Notes: a model not told the origin generated them from the letters alone. Positions 8,736-17,183 are shown, counted from the stretch's first letter. The stretch is DNA of 64,000 bases from Prescottella equi (GCF_002094305.1 NZ_LWTX01000001.1:1090309-1154308), one strand, 5' to 3'. Numbers and translations: made by a program.

Positions 8736-9031
8736 TGCTGTGCCCCCTTCTCGGACCGACCGCGCGTGTACTGGCGGCTCCTCCGGTAGGACAGCAGCAT
8801 GCCGTCCATGTCGAGGACCACCACGTAGATCGCGAGGACGTCGGAGGACGACGGGATCCGGCGATCCTCGACGACCTCCACCTCGACGGACCACCCTTCG
8901 TCGCTCGGCGCGACCGACACGGCTCCGATGGGCGTCCGCCCCGTGAGCGCGGCGATCTGCCGCGCCGCCTCCGCGGCGGCCTGCGGTGCTGTCAGGTCGG
9001 TGGGCTCGTCCGGATCTCGAGGCCCGCTCAT
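8732..9031 (-). CDS. gvpO: Gas vesicle protein GvpO
   Basis: 99 residues from ATG 9031. The conserved core runs QIAALTGRTPIGAVSVAPSD, then GWSVEVEVVEDRRIPSSSDV, LAIYVVVLDMDGMLLSYRR and SRQYTRGR, the whole GvpO domain. In Streptomyces-type clusters as I recall them, gvpO heads the operon; here it sits between gvpG and gvpJ. GvpO is an accessory protein of unknown mechanism. Confidence 0.92.
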   Translation of the reverse strand: MSGPRDPDEPTDLTAPQAAAEAARQIAALTGRTPIGAVSVAPSDEGWSVEVEVVEDRRIPSSSDVLAIYVVVLDMDGMLLSYRRSRQYTRGRSEKGAQQ

Positions 9032-9037
9032 CGCTCA

Positions 9038-9289
9038 CTACTCCTCTCCGGAGCCGCCGGCGTCCCGACGGCGCGTGACCCGGTGGAGGATCTCGTCCTC
9101 GGCCTGCGCGGCCTCGTCCTCCGAGATCTCACCGGAACGGCGGCCTTCCTCGATCGCCTCGAGGTCCCGGCGCATGGCGGCAGGGCTCGTCGTCTCCTCC
9201 TCGACCTGCCGGCGTACGACCTCCCCGATCCACACGACGCCCCGGACGGGCGCCAGTGGCAGTCCGAAGATGGCGGAGAAGAGTCCCAT
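9038..9289 (-). CDS. gvpG: Gas vesicle protein GvpG
   Basis: 83 residues from ATG 9289, one base after the gvpF stop. It begins GLFSAIFGLPLAPVRGVVWI, the conserved GvpG start, followed by a charged helix (EEGRRSGEISEDEAAQAEDE) and a glycine/glutamate end. The length is typical. GvpG is a small accessory protein that acts with GvpF/L in early assembly. Confidence 0.93.
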   Translation of the reverse strand: MGLFSAIFGLPLAPVRGVVWIGEVVRRQVEEETTSPAAMRRDLEAIEEGRRSGEISEDEAAQAEDEILHRVTRRRDAGGSGEE

Positions 9290-9290
9290 G

Positions 9291-10073
9291 TCAGGTACCC
9301 GGCGCCCGCGTCTTCACGAAGTCGTAGGCGGCCAGCGGACCGGCCACCGTGACCTCGACGCGCCCCTGCCAGTCGTCGATCAGCCGCGCCACGGCCTTGT
9401 CCAGTTCGTCCACCCCGTCCGCGGAGATCAGTACGGCCACCGAACCAGCTTCCTCGTCGTCGGTCGGCTCCCGTGGTGCCACGGCGGTCGCCGCGGGTTC
9501 GAGAGCTTCGACGGTGCGCCCGGTGTCCTGCTCGCGTTTGGCCTGCAGTGCCTGGCTGATTCGTTCGCCTAGCGCCAACCGCTCGTCGCGGGTCGTGTCC
9601 TCGGGTTGTTCGCGGACGACGTCGCGCAGTCGTGCCGCCTCCGGGTCGTCGGCGAGGATCTCGCGGAGGATCGCGTCCTCGACGTACTTGCCCTTGACCA
9701 CGAACTCGACCTTGCCCTCGAGCTGTTCGAGCGCTTCGTGGAACTCGTCCCGATACGGTTCGAGAAGTTCGGCCACCACGGCATCGGTATCGGTGAGTAC
9801 GGCGCCGAAGCGCAGCGGCAGAACCGGTGCCACCGTCGCGGTGGAGTCGAGGACGGCCGCATGGGCCCGCAGGTCGTCGGAACTGCCCAGCGGGGTGTCC
9901 GGGTCGATCTCGCTGACCAGAGCGGCCACGTCCTCGTGGTGGACGATCTTCAGCGGCCGGGGCGGCGAGCCGATACCGGTGGCGTCCTCCTTCACTTCCA
10001 CGTCCGCGGGAACCAGTCCGTACACGTACACCACCGGGCCACCACCGTCCGGTGCGGATTCCTGTTCGCTCAT
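9291..10073 (-). CDS. gvpF: Gas vesicle protein of the GvpF/GvpL family
   Basis: 260 residues from ATG 10073, overlapping the gvpA stop by four bases. It shows [13 protein letters not shown] near the start, [20 protein letters not shown] in the middle (the family's PLRFG motif), a helical region rich in Arg, Asp and Glu, and [20 protein letters not shown] at the end (the GPLAAYDF version of the C-terminal motif). It lies directly behind gvpA, as gvpF does in related operons. Confidence 0.92.
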   Translation of the reverse strand: MSEQESAPDGGGPVVYVYGLVPADVEVKEDATGIGSPPRPLKIVHHEDVAALVSEIDPDTPLGSSDDLRAHAAVLDSTATVAPVLPLRFGAVLTDTDAVVAELLEPYRDEFHEALEQLEGKVEFVVKGKYVEDAILREILADDPEAARLRDVVREQPEDTTRDERLALGERISQALQAKREQDTGRTVEALEPAATAVAPREPTDDEEAGSVAVLISADGVDELDKAVARLIDDWQGRVEVTVAGPLAAYDFVKTRAPGT

Positions 10074-10468
10074 CGGTCCTTGCCTCCGCCGGAGTGCCCG
10101 CGTCGCTGCGGCTCACGCTCGTCCTGCGAGCCACCGAGAAAGTCGAGCACCTTCTCGCCGGCCGCCTCGATGGCGCCCTTCGTCTTGCCTTCGGCCACGC
10201 CCGTGGTCATGTCCTGCACCATGTCGGGCAGTCCCTTGGGCTGAGTCTCCGAGATCTCCAGGCGATTGACCGCCTCCGCGAATCGTAGGTACGTGTCGAC
10301 GCTGGCGACCACGACACGCGCATCGATCGTGACGAGTTCGATGCCGACCAGAGAGACCCGTACGTACGCGTCGATCACGAGGCCCTTGTCGAGGATCGTG
10401 TCCACCACGTCCGCGAGGCTCTGGGAACTCGGGCCGCCGGCACCGCCGCCCCCTTGCACCATGGTCAT
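10070..10468 (-). CDS. gvpA: Major gas vesicle shell protein GvpA
   Basis: 132 residues from ATG 10468 with AAGGAG upstream. The core [20 protein letters not shown] followed by [20 protein letters not shown] and [15 protein letters not shown] is GvpA: alpha-beta-beta-alpha, forming the ribbed shell. Unlike the roughly 70-residue GvpA of cyanobacteria it carries a hydrophilic C-terminal extension of about 55 residues ([20 protein letters not shown] and a charged end), as actinobacterial copies often do. It is the first canonical gvp gene of the operon, three bases after the SRPBCC gene. Confidence 0.9.
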   Translation of the reverse strand: MTMVQGGGGAGGPSSQSLADVVDTILDKGLVIDAYVRVSLVGIELVTIDARVVVASVDTYLRFAEAVNRLEISETQPKGLPDMVQDMTTGVAEGKTKGAIEAAGEKVLDFLGGSQDEREPQRRGHSGGGKDR

Positions 10469-10471
10469 CTG

Positions 10472-11488
10472 TTACTCCTTCCGGGAACCGGCTTCCGCTC
10501 GCTCACCGTCGTCGGTTTCCGCATCCTCCGGTTCCTCGTCTTCGTTCTCGTCCGGCTCCTCGTCCACCTCGTCGTACTCGTCGGGTTCCTCTTCGTCGCC
10601 CTCGTCGCCCTCGTCGCCCTCGGTGTCCTCGTCTTCGGGTTCGTCGTCCAGGTCCTCCTCGGGAACCACCTCGCCGTCACGGATCTCGCCGTGCCAGCCC
10701 TCGACGTCGTCCGGGTGCAGGAGGGTCTGGATCATGACTTGGCGGCGGAAATGTTTGAGCTCGAGTCGGATTCGACGTCCCTGTGCCCGCCAGATGTTGC
10801 CGGTCTTCTCGAAGAAGCCTTGCGGGTGGTACTCGATCACGACCAGCACCCTGGTGAGGTCGGGTGTGAGTTCGTGGAAGGTGACCGCGCCGTCGAGATA
10901 CCCCTTGTCGCCCTTGGAACGCCACACGATGCGTTCGTCCTGAACCTGTTCCAGGATGGTGGACTCCCACGAGCGGTGGGACCAGAAGACCTGCGCCTTC
11001 CACCTCAGCTTCTCGTCCGAGATCTGTTCAACCTGCTCGAGTTTCTTCATGAACCGGGGAAAGTCGGCGAACTGGGTCCACTGGTCGTACACCAGATCGA
11101 CCGGTGCGCCGATGTCGATCTGTTCGACGATGTTGGTGATCTTGTCCCTCTTGCCCTTACCTTTGCCCTTGCCGCCACCAGTGAGCGCTTGCTTGAGGTC
11201 CTGGCCCTTCTCCTTGATCTTTCCGGTCACCGACGACATGCCGGCCTTGAGCGCGACCTTCGCGGGCGACTCGCCCTGCGCCAGCCCGGTCACGGCGGAC
11301 GCGAGACCTCCACTTCCGCCGCCCTCGGTGAACTGGTCGAGATTGCCCACGGTCGACGAGACGGTGTCGGTCAGCGACTTCACCCCCTTCTGGGCGACGG
11401 CGCCGACGAGATGCTGCAGGGACGACTTGAGCTGATCCGCGCCAGGCGTGGTTGCCTTCTCGTCGGTCCCTTCCTGCGTTGTGGTCAT
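10472..11488 (-). CDS. SRPBCC-domain protein of the gas vesicle operon, acidic tail
   Basis: 338 residues from ATG 11488 with GGAGG eight bases upstream; a GTG at 11497 overlaps the upstream stop but has no room for a ribosome site. Residues 1-125 are a low-complexity helical region ending in a basic GGGKGKGKGKRDK run. A START/polyketide-cyclase (SRPBCC) domain follows, with APVDLVYDQWTQFADFPRFM, RTWESTI-like WESTILEQVQDERIVWRS and VTFHELTPDLTRVLVVIEYH. The last 75 residues are almost all Glu/Asp with Pro and Gly. SRPBCC proteins occur in Streptomyces gvp clusters (gvpZ as I recall). Role unknown; lipid or hydrophobic ligand binding is a guess from the fold. Confidence 0.85.
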   Translation of the reverse strand: MTTTQEGTDEKATTPGADQLKSSLQHLVGAVAQKGVKSLTDTVSSTVGNLDQFTEGGGSGGLASAVTGLAQGESPAKVALKAGMSSVTGKIKEKGQDLKQALTGGGKGKGKGKRDKITNIVEQIDIGAPVDLVYDQWTQFADFPRFMKKLEQVEQISDEKLRWKAQVFWSHRSWESTILEQVQDERIVWRSKGDKGYLDGAVTFHELTPDLTRVLVVIEYHPQGFFEKTGNIWRAQGRRIRLELKHFRRQVMIQTLLHPDDVEGWHGEIRDGEVVPEEDLDDEPEDEDTEGDEGDEGDEEEPDEYDEVDEEPDENEDEEPEDAETDDGERAEAGSRKE

Positions 11489-11493
11489 CACCC

Positions 11494-12246
11494 TCACCTC
11501 CCGGTCCGTCGCACGGGTGCATCGGCGGCCGTCGCGGACCGCGTGCGGGTGCGCGACGTGGACTCGGAGTCCTTACGTGTGCGCGGCGTGCCGCGTCGCG
11601 CCGCCGAGCCGCGCGCGGAAGACCTGCGCCGGGGGGCCGCGTCGTCCCGGCCCTCTTCGTGATCGGATCCCACGTCCTCGTCGCTCTCCGTGCCGCCGGC
11701 ATCTCCCGTATCGGCGTCATCTGTGTCTGCTGCGGACTTCGTCCGCTTCGTCCGTTGCCGAGAGGAAGTGGACTTCGGAGTCGCGGATTCGGCTGTGGCT
11801 GTGTCTTTCTCGCCCTTCTCGCCCTTCTCGGCCTTTCCGTCCTGCTCTTCCTCGTCTTCGTCGTCCTTCCCGCCGCCCAGCAAGCCCTCGCCGACCTTGC
11901 CGACGGTGTCGCCGACGTCCTCGCCCACCTTGCCGACGCTCTCGCCCACGCCGGACCCGACACCTTCGATGCGGTTGGTGAGGGCGTCGATCCGGTTGCT
12001 CGCGGCCGCGACCGCCGCCCGCTTTGCGGCGTCGGTGAGTTCACCCCGGACACTTTCCGTGAGTTTGCCGACCTCGGCGGACTCCCCGAGCCGTTTGATT
12101 CCTTCCCGAACCAGTTGGCGTGAGTTGTCGGGAAGACGTCCCGTCGCTCCCGCGCCCGCGAGCATCAGCGCAACCTTCATCTTTCGCGTTCGGCCCAGGA
12201 AGTAGCCGGCCGCGACACCGAGTGCGACTCGCATGCCACCTTTCAT
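11494..12246 (-). CDS. First gene of gas vesicle operon: hydrophobic N-terminus with basic tail
   Basis: 250 residues from ATG 12246 with GAAGGACAGG upstream. The N-terminus MKGGMRVALGVAAGYFLGRT, then MKVALMLAGAGATG, forms one hydrophobic segment. A predicted amphipathic helix with repeats of about 11 residues follows (VGKVGEDVGDTVGKVGEGLL). Then comes an acidic stretch, and the last 80 residues are rich in Arg, Lys, Ser and Thr. It lies where gvpY-like or GvpQ-like accessory genes stand in actinobacterial clusters and leads the operon; the SRPBCC gene follows after five bases. Function unknown. Its basic tail contrasts with the acidic tail of the next protein. Confidence 0.75.
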   Translation of the reverse strand: MKGGMRVALGVAAGYFLGRTRKMKVALMLAGAGATGRLPDNSRQLVREGIKRLGESAEVGKLTESVRGELTDAAKRAAVAAASNRIDALTNRIEGVGSGVGESVGKVGEDVGDTVGKVGEGLLGGGKDDEDEEEQDGKAEKGEKGEKDTATAESATPKSTSSRQRTKRTKSAADTDDADTGDAGGTESDEDVGSDHEEGRDDAAPRRRSSARGSAARRGTPRTRKDSESTSRTRTRSATAADAPVRRTGR

Positions 12247-12433
12247 GACCTGTCCTTCGTACGGGGGAGGGACATGCCCGGTACCCCACCGGCCCGGATC
12301 GCCGCGCTCCACCCGTTTCGGTTAGCCGCTGCGACGCCCGCACAAACACCGATTTCGGAAACCGACGGGACTCGGGGCGAATGACTCGCGGCGCCCCTGG
12401 GTACTCGGATCCAAAGGCGACCAGGAGGACGAG
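12247..12433. promoter_or_regulatory. Divergent promoter region of the gas vesicle operon
   Basis: 187 bases between two divergent starts, so it should hold promoters both ways. GGGTAC, the kind of -10 element seen in sigmaF/sigmaB-type promoters of Mycobacteriales, occurs on the minus strand at 12286-12281 and on the plus strand at 12399-12404. Neither has a clear GTTT box 15 bases upstream, so the assignment is weak. The plus-strand gene has AGGAGG-like GACCAGGAGGACGAG before its ATG. No palindrome of note was seen. Confidence 0.4.
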
Positions 12434-12691
12434 ATGACCGATCCACGCGCAGCCGAAAGCCCCGACCCCGACCCCCGCAACACCCCGGACCTGGAACCAG
12501 GTGGGGGCGTGCCCGCAGGGTCCACTCCGCCCGCATCCGGCGGAACCTCGGGTGTGTCGGAGCACGAGCCCGACACCCGCCACGGATTTCCGGCGACTGG
12601 TGCCGCCACGATCGTGGTGGTCGGTCTCATCGTGATCGTCTTCGCCGCGGTGGTGGTCGCGCTCATCCTGATGGCGACCGGCGTCTGGTGA
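12434..12691 (+). CDS. Small single-pass membrane protein, DUF6480-like
   Basis: 85 residues from ATG 12434 with AGGAGG upstream. A hydrophilic Pro/Asp-rich N-terminus (ESPDPDPRNTPDLEPGGGVP) is followed by one membrane segment (residues 56-80, TIVVVGLIVIVFAAVVVALI) and a short end. The PDPDPRNTPDLEPGGGVP signature is one I associate with actinobacterial DUF6480 proteins, which have no known function. It stands alone, divergent from the gas vesicle operon. A second small membrane protein with a GGGTAC promoter element (DUF4383) lies at 37.8 kb, so a shared stress response is possible. Confidence 0.75.
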   Translation: MTDPRAAESPDPDPRNTPDLEPGGGVPAGSTPPASGGTSGVSEHEPDTRHGFPATGAATIVVVGLIVIVFAAVVVALILMATGVW

Positions 12692-12846
12692 TCCGAGCGC
12701 CGTCGGGAGGCCGCCCGTTCCGGGTTCGCGTCGAGCGGGGGCACCACTGTCGGCGACGCGAACCTTGAATGGGCGATCAACATCGTCATCACCCCGATCG
12801 GGGGTGACGCCGGCCAGCCGCCGGTGTTCGTGCGCTGGTTGGCTAT

Positions 12847-13191
12847 GAAGCGGGCCTTCTTCTCGCGATTGCCACACGTGTTCATGTCGCACCATCTGCG
12901 GGTCCGGCTTCGGCTGGTGTCGAAGAACGCGGCCCGGCAGGTGGGTGATGCGCACAGGGCCAGTCTGCCGTCGCGTTCACCAGTGATGACATCGATCGCG
13001 TCGGCGGCGATCACTCCCAGGGCGTCGTCGACGCCGGACGCCGACCCGAGTCGCCACCGACGCCCACCCGTGGACGTCAGGACGGCCGAGGCGCGGCCCC
13101 GGAGGCTGCAGTCGTTGATGGTGTCGACGGCTGCTGTCGGGAGGGTCTCGCGCAGGGCCGCCGTCGTGTTAGAACCGTCATAGCTGGTTCT
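12847..13191 (-). pseudogene. CGNR zinc-finger regulator, 5'-truncated remnant
   Basis: Reading the minus strand from 13191, after an in-frame TAG at 13194-13192, gives TTAALRETLPTAAVDTIND, then ADAIDVITGERDGRLALCAS and the complete zinc site C-x4-C ... DTSRSRTRRWCDMNTCGNRE. That is the C-terminal two thirds of a CGNR (stress-induced regulator type) protein. The N-terminal part is missing, no start codon is visible, and no stop follows the motif for another 500 bases across an unrelated gene. An intact relative is present at 23244. I read this as a decayed copy. Confidence 0.7.
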
Positions 13192-13231
13192 CTATCGGTC
13201 GTACTCGGTTCCGCGGTGACCAGGAGGTCCC

Positions 13232-14458
13232 ATGTCCACGCTCGACCATGCTCAGCCTTCTCCGCCGGATTCCATTGCGGTGCAACCGTTCACTGCTGAC
13301 GCCACCGACGCCGAGCTCGACGATCTGCGCACGCGGCTGGCGGCGGCGCGGCTACCGGAAGCCGAGACGGTCCACGGCGCGGCGCCCGGCCAGGCCCGAT
13401 GGGACCAGGGCGTTCCGCTCGCCGACCTCGTCGAGGCGGTGAACTACTGGCGCACCGAGTACGACTGGCGCTCGTTCGAGACGCGACTCGACCGGATCGG
13501 CCAGTTCCGCACCACCATCGACGGCCTCGGCATCCACTTCCTGCACCGCCGTTCGACGCGCGCGGACGCCACGCCGCTGCTCCTCACGCACGGCTGGCCG
13601 GGCAGCATCGCCGAGTTCGTCCATGTGGTGGACGAGCTGGCGGAACCGCAGGAACCCGCCGTGCCGGCGTTCCATGTGGTGGTTCCGTCGCTGCCCGGCT
13701 TCGGCTACAGCGACCGCCCCACCACCACCGGGTGGGGCACCGAGAAGATTGCGGCCGCCTGGGTACAGCTGATGGGACGGCTCGGCTACGACCGGTTCCT
13801 CGCGCACGGCGGCGACTGGGGCGGCAACATCACCACGGTGCTCGCGGGCCGGTTCCCGGGGCACGTCTTGGGCGTCCACACCCTGTTCGCGGAGGCACCG
13901 CCGGGGTTGTCCGTGGACGGGCTGACGGCGGACGAGCGCAGATGGACCGAGGAGACCCGCGACTTCTGGCATCACCGGGCGGCGTACGCGAAGTAGCAGG
14001 CCACGAGGCCGCAGACCCTCGGGTATTCGCTGGTCGACTCCCCGGTGGGGCTGCTCGCCTGGATCCTCGACAAGTTCGCCGAGTGGTCGGACACCGAGGA
14101 CAGCCCCTTCGAGACGATCTCCATCGACGCGATCCTCGACGACGTCACGCTGTACTGGTTGACGCGGACCGGCGCCTCGGCGGCCCGCATCTACTACGAG
14201 AGCCACAACTCGCTCGATCCCGAGCTTCGGGTCGACGTGCCGTCCGCGATCACCATGTATCCCCGCGACATCGAGAAGTGCCCACGCCCGTGGGCGGAGC
14301 AGCGGTATAGGCGGATCGTCCGATGGCAGGAACCCGAGACCGGCGGTCACTTCCCGTCGCTGGAGGTCCCTGACCATTTCGTCCGGGATCTGCAGGAGGG
14401 TCTGGCGGCGGTGCTCGCCGCCACTCGGACAGCGACGCCGTCCGGTGGGACCATGTAG
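13232..14458 (+). pseudogene. Epoxide hydrolase (EHN family), interrupted by an amber codon
   Basis: One frame of 409 codons with a single TAG at 13994-13996. The first part, 254 residues from ATG 13232 (AGGAGG upstream), has the epoxide hydrolase N-terminal domain, TDAELDDLRTRLAAARLPEA, the oxyanion motif HGWPGS and the nucleophile in GGDWGG near residue 193. After the stop the same frame continues QATRPQTLGYSLVDSPVGLL, the normal continuation in the family, through ILDDVTLYWLTRTG to GGHFPSLEVPDHF, which holds the catalytic His. AAG-TAG-CAG replaces the usual Lys-Gln-Gln, so a single C-to-T change explains it. The short product would lack its catalytic His. Read-through or a sequencing error are the alternatives. 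Confidence 0.85.
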
Positions 14459-14526
14459 TTCGGATCGGATCGTCGGAGTAGGCGCCGCAGGTTGCCGCGC
14501 ACACACCGACAGCTCCGAGGCGGCGG

Positions 14527-15102
14527 CTACGGTGATCCGGCCGCAGGCGCCGGGTCGGGCGGATAGGTGACCACCCCGTCCGGGCCCACCGACGGAGCCG
14601 CGCCCCATTGCCCCAGCCGATGCGGCCGCGGCGCGGCGTTGTTCACCAGATGCACCACGCTCCAGCCGCGGGCGGTCAGTGTGTTCGCAATCAGCAGGCG
14701 GTGGCAACGCCACGGCATCGGCTCGCCGCACATGATCGCGACGTGTCGATCGGCGGCCAGTGCGGTGAGTCGCTTCAGGCCCGCCTCGAAACCTGCGGTG
14801 AGCGTGTAGTCGGCGTAGTTCTTGAAGCTCGTGTTCTGCCAGCCGGCGTTGATCATCGGGTCGACGTCGTGCTGCTTGGGCCGCCGACCGGCGAGCTCGG
14901 TGAGATGGAGGTACTCGATGGCTGCGGCACCCAGCCACGCGATCATCTCGTCGGCGTCGAACTGCGGACTGCGCCGCGATCCCGGCATCTTCCGCACGTC
15001 CACGATCATGTCGATGTCGGCCTGCGCGAGCGTGTCGAGCACGACGGACGGCGGGCAGGCCCAGTGCCCGATCGTCCACAGTTCACCCGGTTCGGCGCGC
15101 AT
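14527..15102 (-). CDS. DUF488 family protein
   Basis: 191 residues from ATG 15102. The N-terminal LWTIGHWACPPSVVLDTLAQ and DVRKMPGSRRSPQF are the DUF488 signatures; YLHLTELAGRRP and later IMCGEPMPWRCHRLLIAN (the CxE...CHR segment, possibly metal- or thiol-active) complete the domain. Function in this family is not established; a nuclease- or rhodanese-like role has been suggested from the fold. It lies alone, convergent with the broken epoxide hydrolase. Confidence 0.88.
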   Translation of the reverse strand: MRAEPGELWTIGHWACPPSVVLDTLAQADIDMIVDVRKMPGSRRSPQFDADEMIAWLGAAAIEYLHLTELAGRRPKQHDVDPMINAGWQNTSFKNYADYTLTAGFEAGLKRLTALAADRHVAIMCGEPMPWRCHRLLIANTLTARGWSVVHLVNNAAPRPHRLGQWGAAPSVGPDGVVTYPPDPAPAAGSP

Positions 15103-15129
15103 GGCCCCATGCTCGCAGCAATGCGACGA

Positions 15130-15888
15130 TCACACCCGGTACTCGCGGGAGCGCGCCGCTTCACACGCCAGATCGACGGCGGCCGCGATCGCCATCGACA
15201 CCACCGGGCCGTGGCCCGGCAAGACGGTGTCCGCGTCGAGGCCGGCGAGGTGGTCGAGTGCTGCGAGTGTGTCCCCGTGACCGTGGTCGAAGACCGGCGG
15301 AAGCAGTTGCGGGCCCTGAGTCTTCGACAGCGGATGCGCGGTGACCAGGGCATCGCCGGTGACGATGACACCGTGCTGCGGCAGATGGAACGCGGTGTGC
15401 CCGGAAGTGTGGCCGTGGGTGGCGACCGGCACCGGGCCGCCCGGGAGGTCCAGGGGGCGACCGGAGGTGACGGCCTGCGCGTTCACGGACACCGACCTGG
15501 TGGCGCCGGCCCGGGCGATGCGCAGCAGCCACGGCAGCACGCCATGCCGGTGCAGCATCGGGATGAAGTCCTTACCGGTGGCCTGCTCGAGGTAGTCCCG
15601 TCGGGCGTGCGCCACCTCGGTGGGGTCGGTGAAGACGGGGATTCCGTAGCGTTCATGGAACGAGACGATCGCGCCCATGTGGTCGACGTGCGCATGCGTG
15701 AGCAGCATGCCCTGCACATCCTCCGGCCGCCGCCCCAGCGATCGGATCGCCCCGTCGACTGCGGCCACATCGCCTGGATAGCCGCCGTCGATCAAAGTGA
15801 GCGCGTCACCATCTCGCAGGAGCACGAAGTTCACATGCGTTCCGCTGCCACGGAACACATCGGGCGCTACTTCCTCAACCGTCGTCAC
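15130..15888 (-). CDS. Metallo-beta-lactamase fold hydrolase
   Basis: 252 residues from GTG 15888; no better start is seen nearby and the ribosome site is weak. The zinc site is THAHVDHMGA near residue 64, with HGHTSGHTAFHLP (third-ligand His), VTGDALVT (bridging Asp) and VLPGHGPV (last His). This pattern matches glyoxalase-II-like or lactonase-like members rather than true beta-lactamases. No signal peptide, so cytoplasmic. The neighbour DUF488 gene follows after 27 bases and may share the transcript. Substrate unknown. Confidence 0.88.
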   Translation of the reverse strand: MTTVEEVAPDVFRGSGTHVNFVLLRDGDALTLIDGGYPGDVAAVDGAIRSLGRRPEDVQGMLLTHAHVDHMGAIVSFHERYGIPVFTDPTEVAHARRDYLEQATGKDFIPMLHRHGVLPWLLRIARAGATRSVSVNAQAVTSGRPLDLPGGPVPVATHGHTSGHTAFHLPQHGVIVTGDALVTAHPLSKTQGPQLLPPVFDHGHGDTLAALDHLAGLDADTVLPGHGPVVSMAIAAAVDLACEAARSREYRV

Positions 15889-16001
15889 GGGAATCGATTG
15901 TGACTCAATGTCGGGCGAGCAGTGAATACCGCACGGTTCATCGACGCTGCAGGTGCACCGGTCGGCACACGGGCGCTCGTACGGCCGGACCGTTCTTCTT
16001 C

Positions 16002-16015
16002 TTTTTTTGGGGGGG
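16002..16015. repeat. Homopolymer junction of seven T and seven G
   Basis: Seven T directly followed by seven G, preceded by TTCTTC, in a GC-rich gap of 150 bases (15889-16038) that holds no gene I can support. Such a run could slip during replication or sequencing. On the minus strand it reads C7A7 downstream of the membrane protein gene and is not a usable terminator because no stem precedes it. Confidence 0.6.
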
Positions 16016-16038
16016 TTGACCGGTCCGCCCGTCAGCGC

Positions 16039-16335
16039 TCAGCGGTGCGCCGCCCTCCCGCGTTGGGCCAACGTCACGACGAGTACTGGCAAGCCCTGGG
16101 TGAGAACGAGCACTGTGACGACGACACCGATGCTCACGCCCGGCGCCGAATTCCACAGCGCGCTTCCGATAGCCAGCGCGGCAACGATGCTCGAGAGCCA
16201 TGCCGCGTCGCGACAACGACGTCCGCGCAAGGAGGGCCGCGTTGCACGCTGACCATCGTTGTCGCGGGCCCCCATCACGGCACCCATTGCGTTCAGCACG
16301 ACCGCCAACAGTGTTGCGATTACGCCGACCACCAT
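16039..16335 (-). CDS. Small integral membrane protein
   Basis: 98 residues from ATG 16335 with GAGGGGG seven bases upstream; the upstream extension is not membrane-like. Three hydrophobic stretches are seen: MVVGVIATLLAVVLNAMGAV (1-20), AAWLSSIVAALAIGSALW (about 43-60) and VSIGVVVTVLVLTQGLPVLV (about 65-84), with basic linkers. The family is not recognised. It stands alone, divergent from the lipoprotein gene. Confidence 0.6.
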   Translation of the reverse strand: MVVGVIATLLAVVLNAMGAVMGARDNDGQRATRPSLRGRRCRDAAWLSSIVAALAIGSALWNSAPGVSIGVVVTVLVLTQGLPVLVVTLAQRGRAAHR

Positions 16336-16472
16336 TGCTACCCCCTCGTAGATACGCGATTTCGACTCTAGGCGGTCTTCAGCGTGGGGAAGAGCGACTT
16401 CATATCTGATGGCGCGGCACACCCACGCGGTACGTCGAGAGCTGTGGCTGCGGTACTGCCTAGGGTGTTGCT

Positions 16473-16928
16473 ATGGGGTACAGGCGGGGGTTGATCGCGG
16501 CCGTGGCGGCGCCGGTTGTGGGAGCAGGGGCTCTGTCGGGTTGTGTGACCAACGTGGATACGCCCGCGACGTTCGCTGCGATGGTGACGATTACTGGTGA
16601 CGCAGACGAGGCGAGGGTCGATTCCGGTGAGTGCGTCTGGGCCGGTGCCGCGCACCTTGTGCCGGTCTACGTGGTGTCCATCTCTGCTGGATCCGCTGCG
16701 ACCACTGCGACCGCGCCCTTGAGAGTCGAATCGATCGAAACGGATCCCGACAATTGGACTGGGACATGCACCTACTCCGCGTATTTCGAGGCGATCGCCG
16801 CGAACCAGAGAATCTACGAGCTGTGGGTGAGTAACAACATCCCGCAGCCTTCCTTCACAGCGGACCAACTGAAAGACGGACCCACCTACCACCTGGAAGG
16901 GCCGGTGCTTGATCCGATCGCTGAGTAA
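16473..16928 (+). CDS. Putative lipoprotein
   Basis: 151 residues from ATG 16473. The signal sequence MGYRRGLIAAVAAPVVGAG is followed by the lipobox LSGC (cysteine at about residue 24), so the mature protein should be lipidated by Lgt (gene at 55.8 kb) and anchored outside. The mature part has two further cysteines (GECVW and GTCTY, a possible disulfide) and no recognised domain. Aromatic and acidic residues dominate the C-terminal third. Ribosome site weak (GTTGCT). Confidence 0.75.
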   Translation: MGYRRGLIAAVAAPVVGAGALSGCVTNVDTPATFAAMVTITGDADEARVDSGECVWAGAAHLVPVYVVSISAGSAATTATAPLRVESIETDPDNWTGTCTYSAYFEAIAANQRIYELWVSNNIPQPSFTADQLKDGPTYHLEGPVLDPIAE

Positions 16929-17183
16929 TCAGACGTCGTCCGCTTCTTCGGCACGGTAGCCAAGCCGGATCCACAGGGCTGATGCTGCCCCGAGGAGTCC
17001 TGTAATAGCGATCGCCGAGTGTGGATGCCTGGCGGGATAGGTCAGTTCGCAACGGGAGGCGATTGAGGACAACCCAGAGTCGCTCCATGGGTGCATTGCC
17101 GGTCCGGGTGAAGTGGCCGACCAACCGGGCGCGGCATCACACTGCTGATCGCTGCGGTGCCGCGCCGGTCGCGATACGAGCAG

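Noticed and set aside
12247..12433. SigmaF promoter for the gas vesicle operon
   Set aside because: GGGTAC is present on both strands, but no GTTT-like box lies at the required distance; kept only as a weak regulatory region.
16002..16015. T-run as a rho-independent terminator
   Set aside because: No stem-loop precedes the T run on either strand, and no gene ends next to it on the plus strand.
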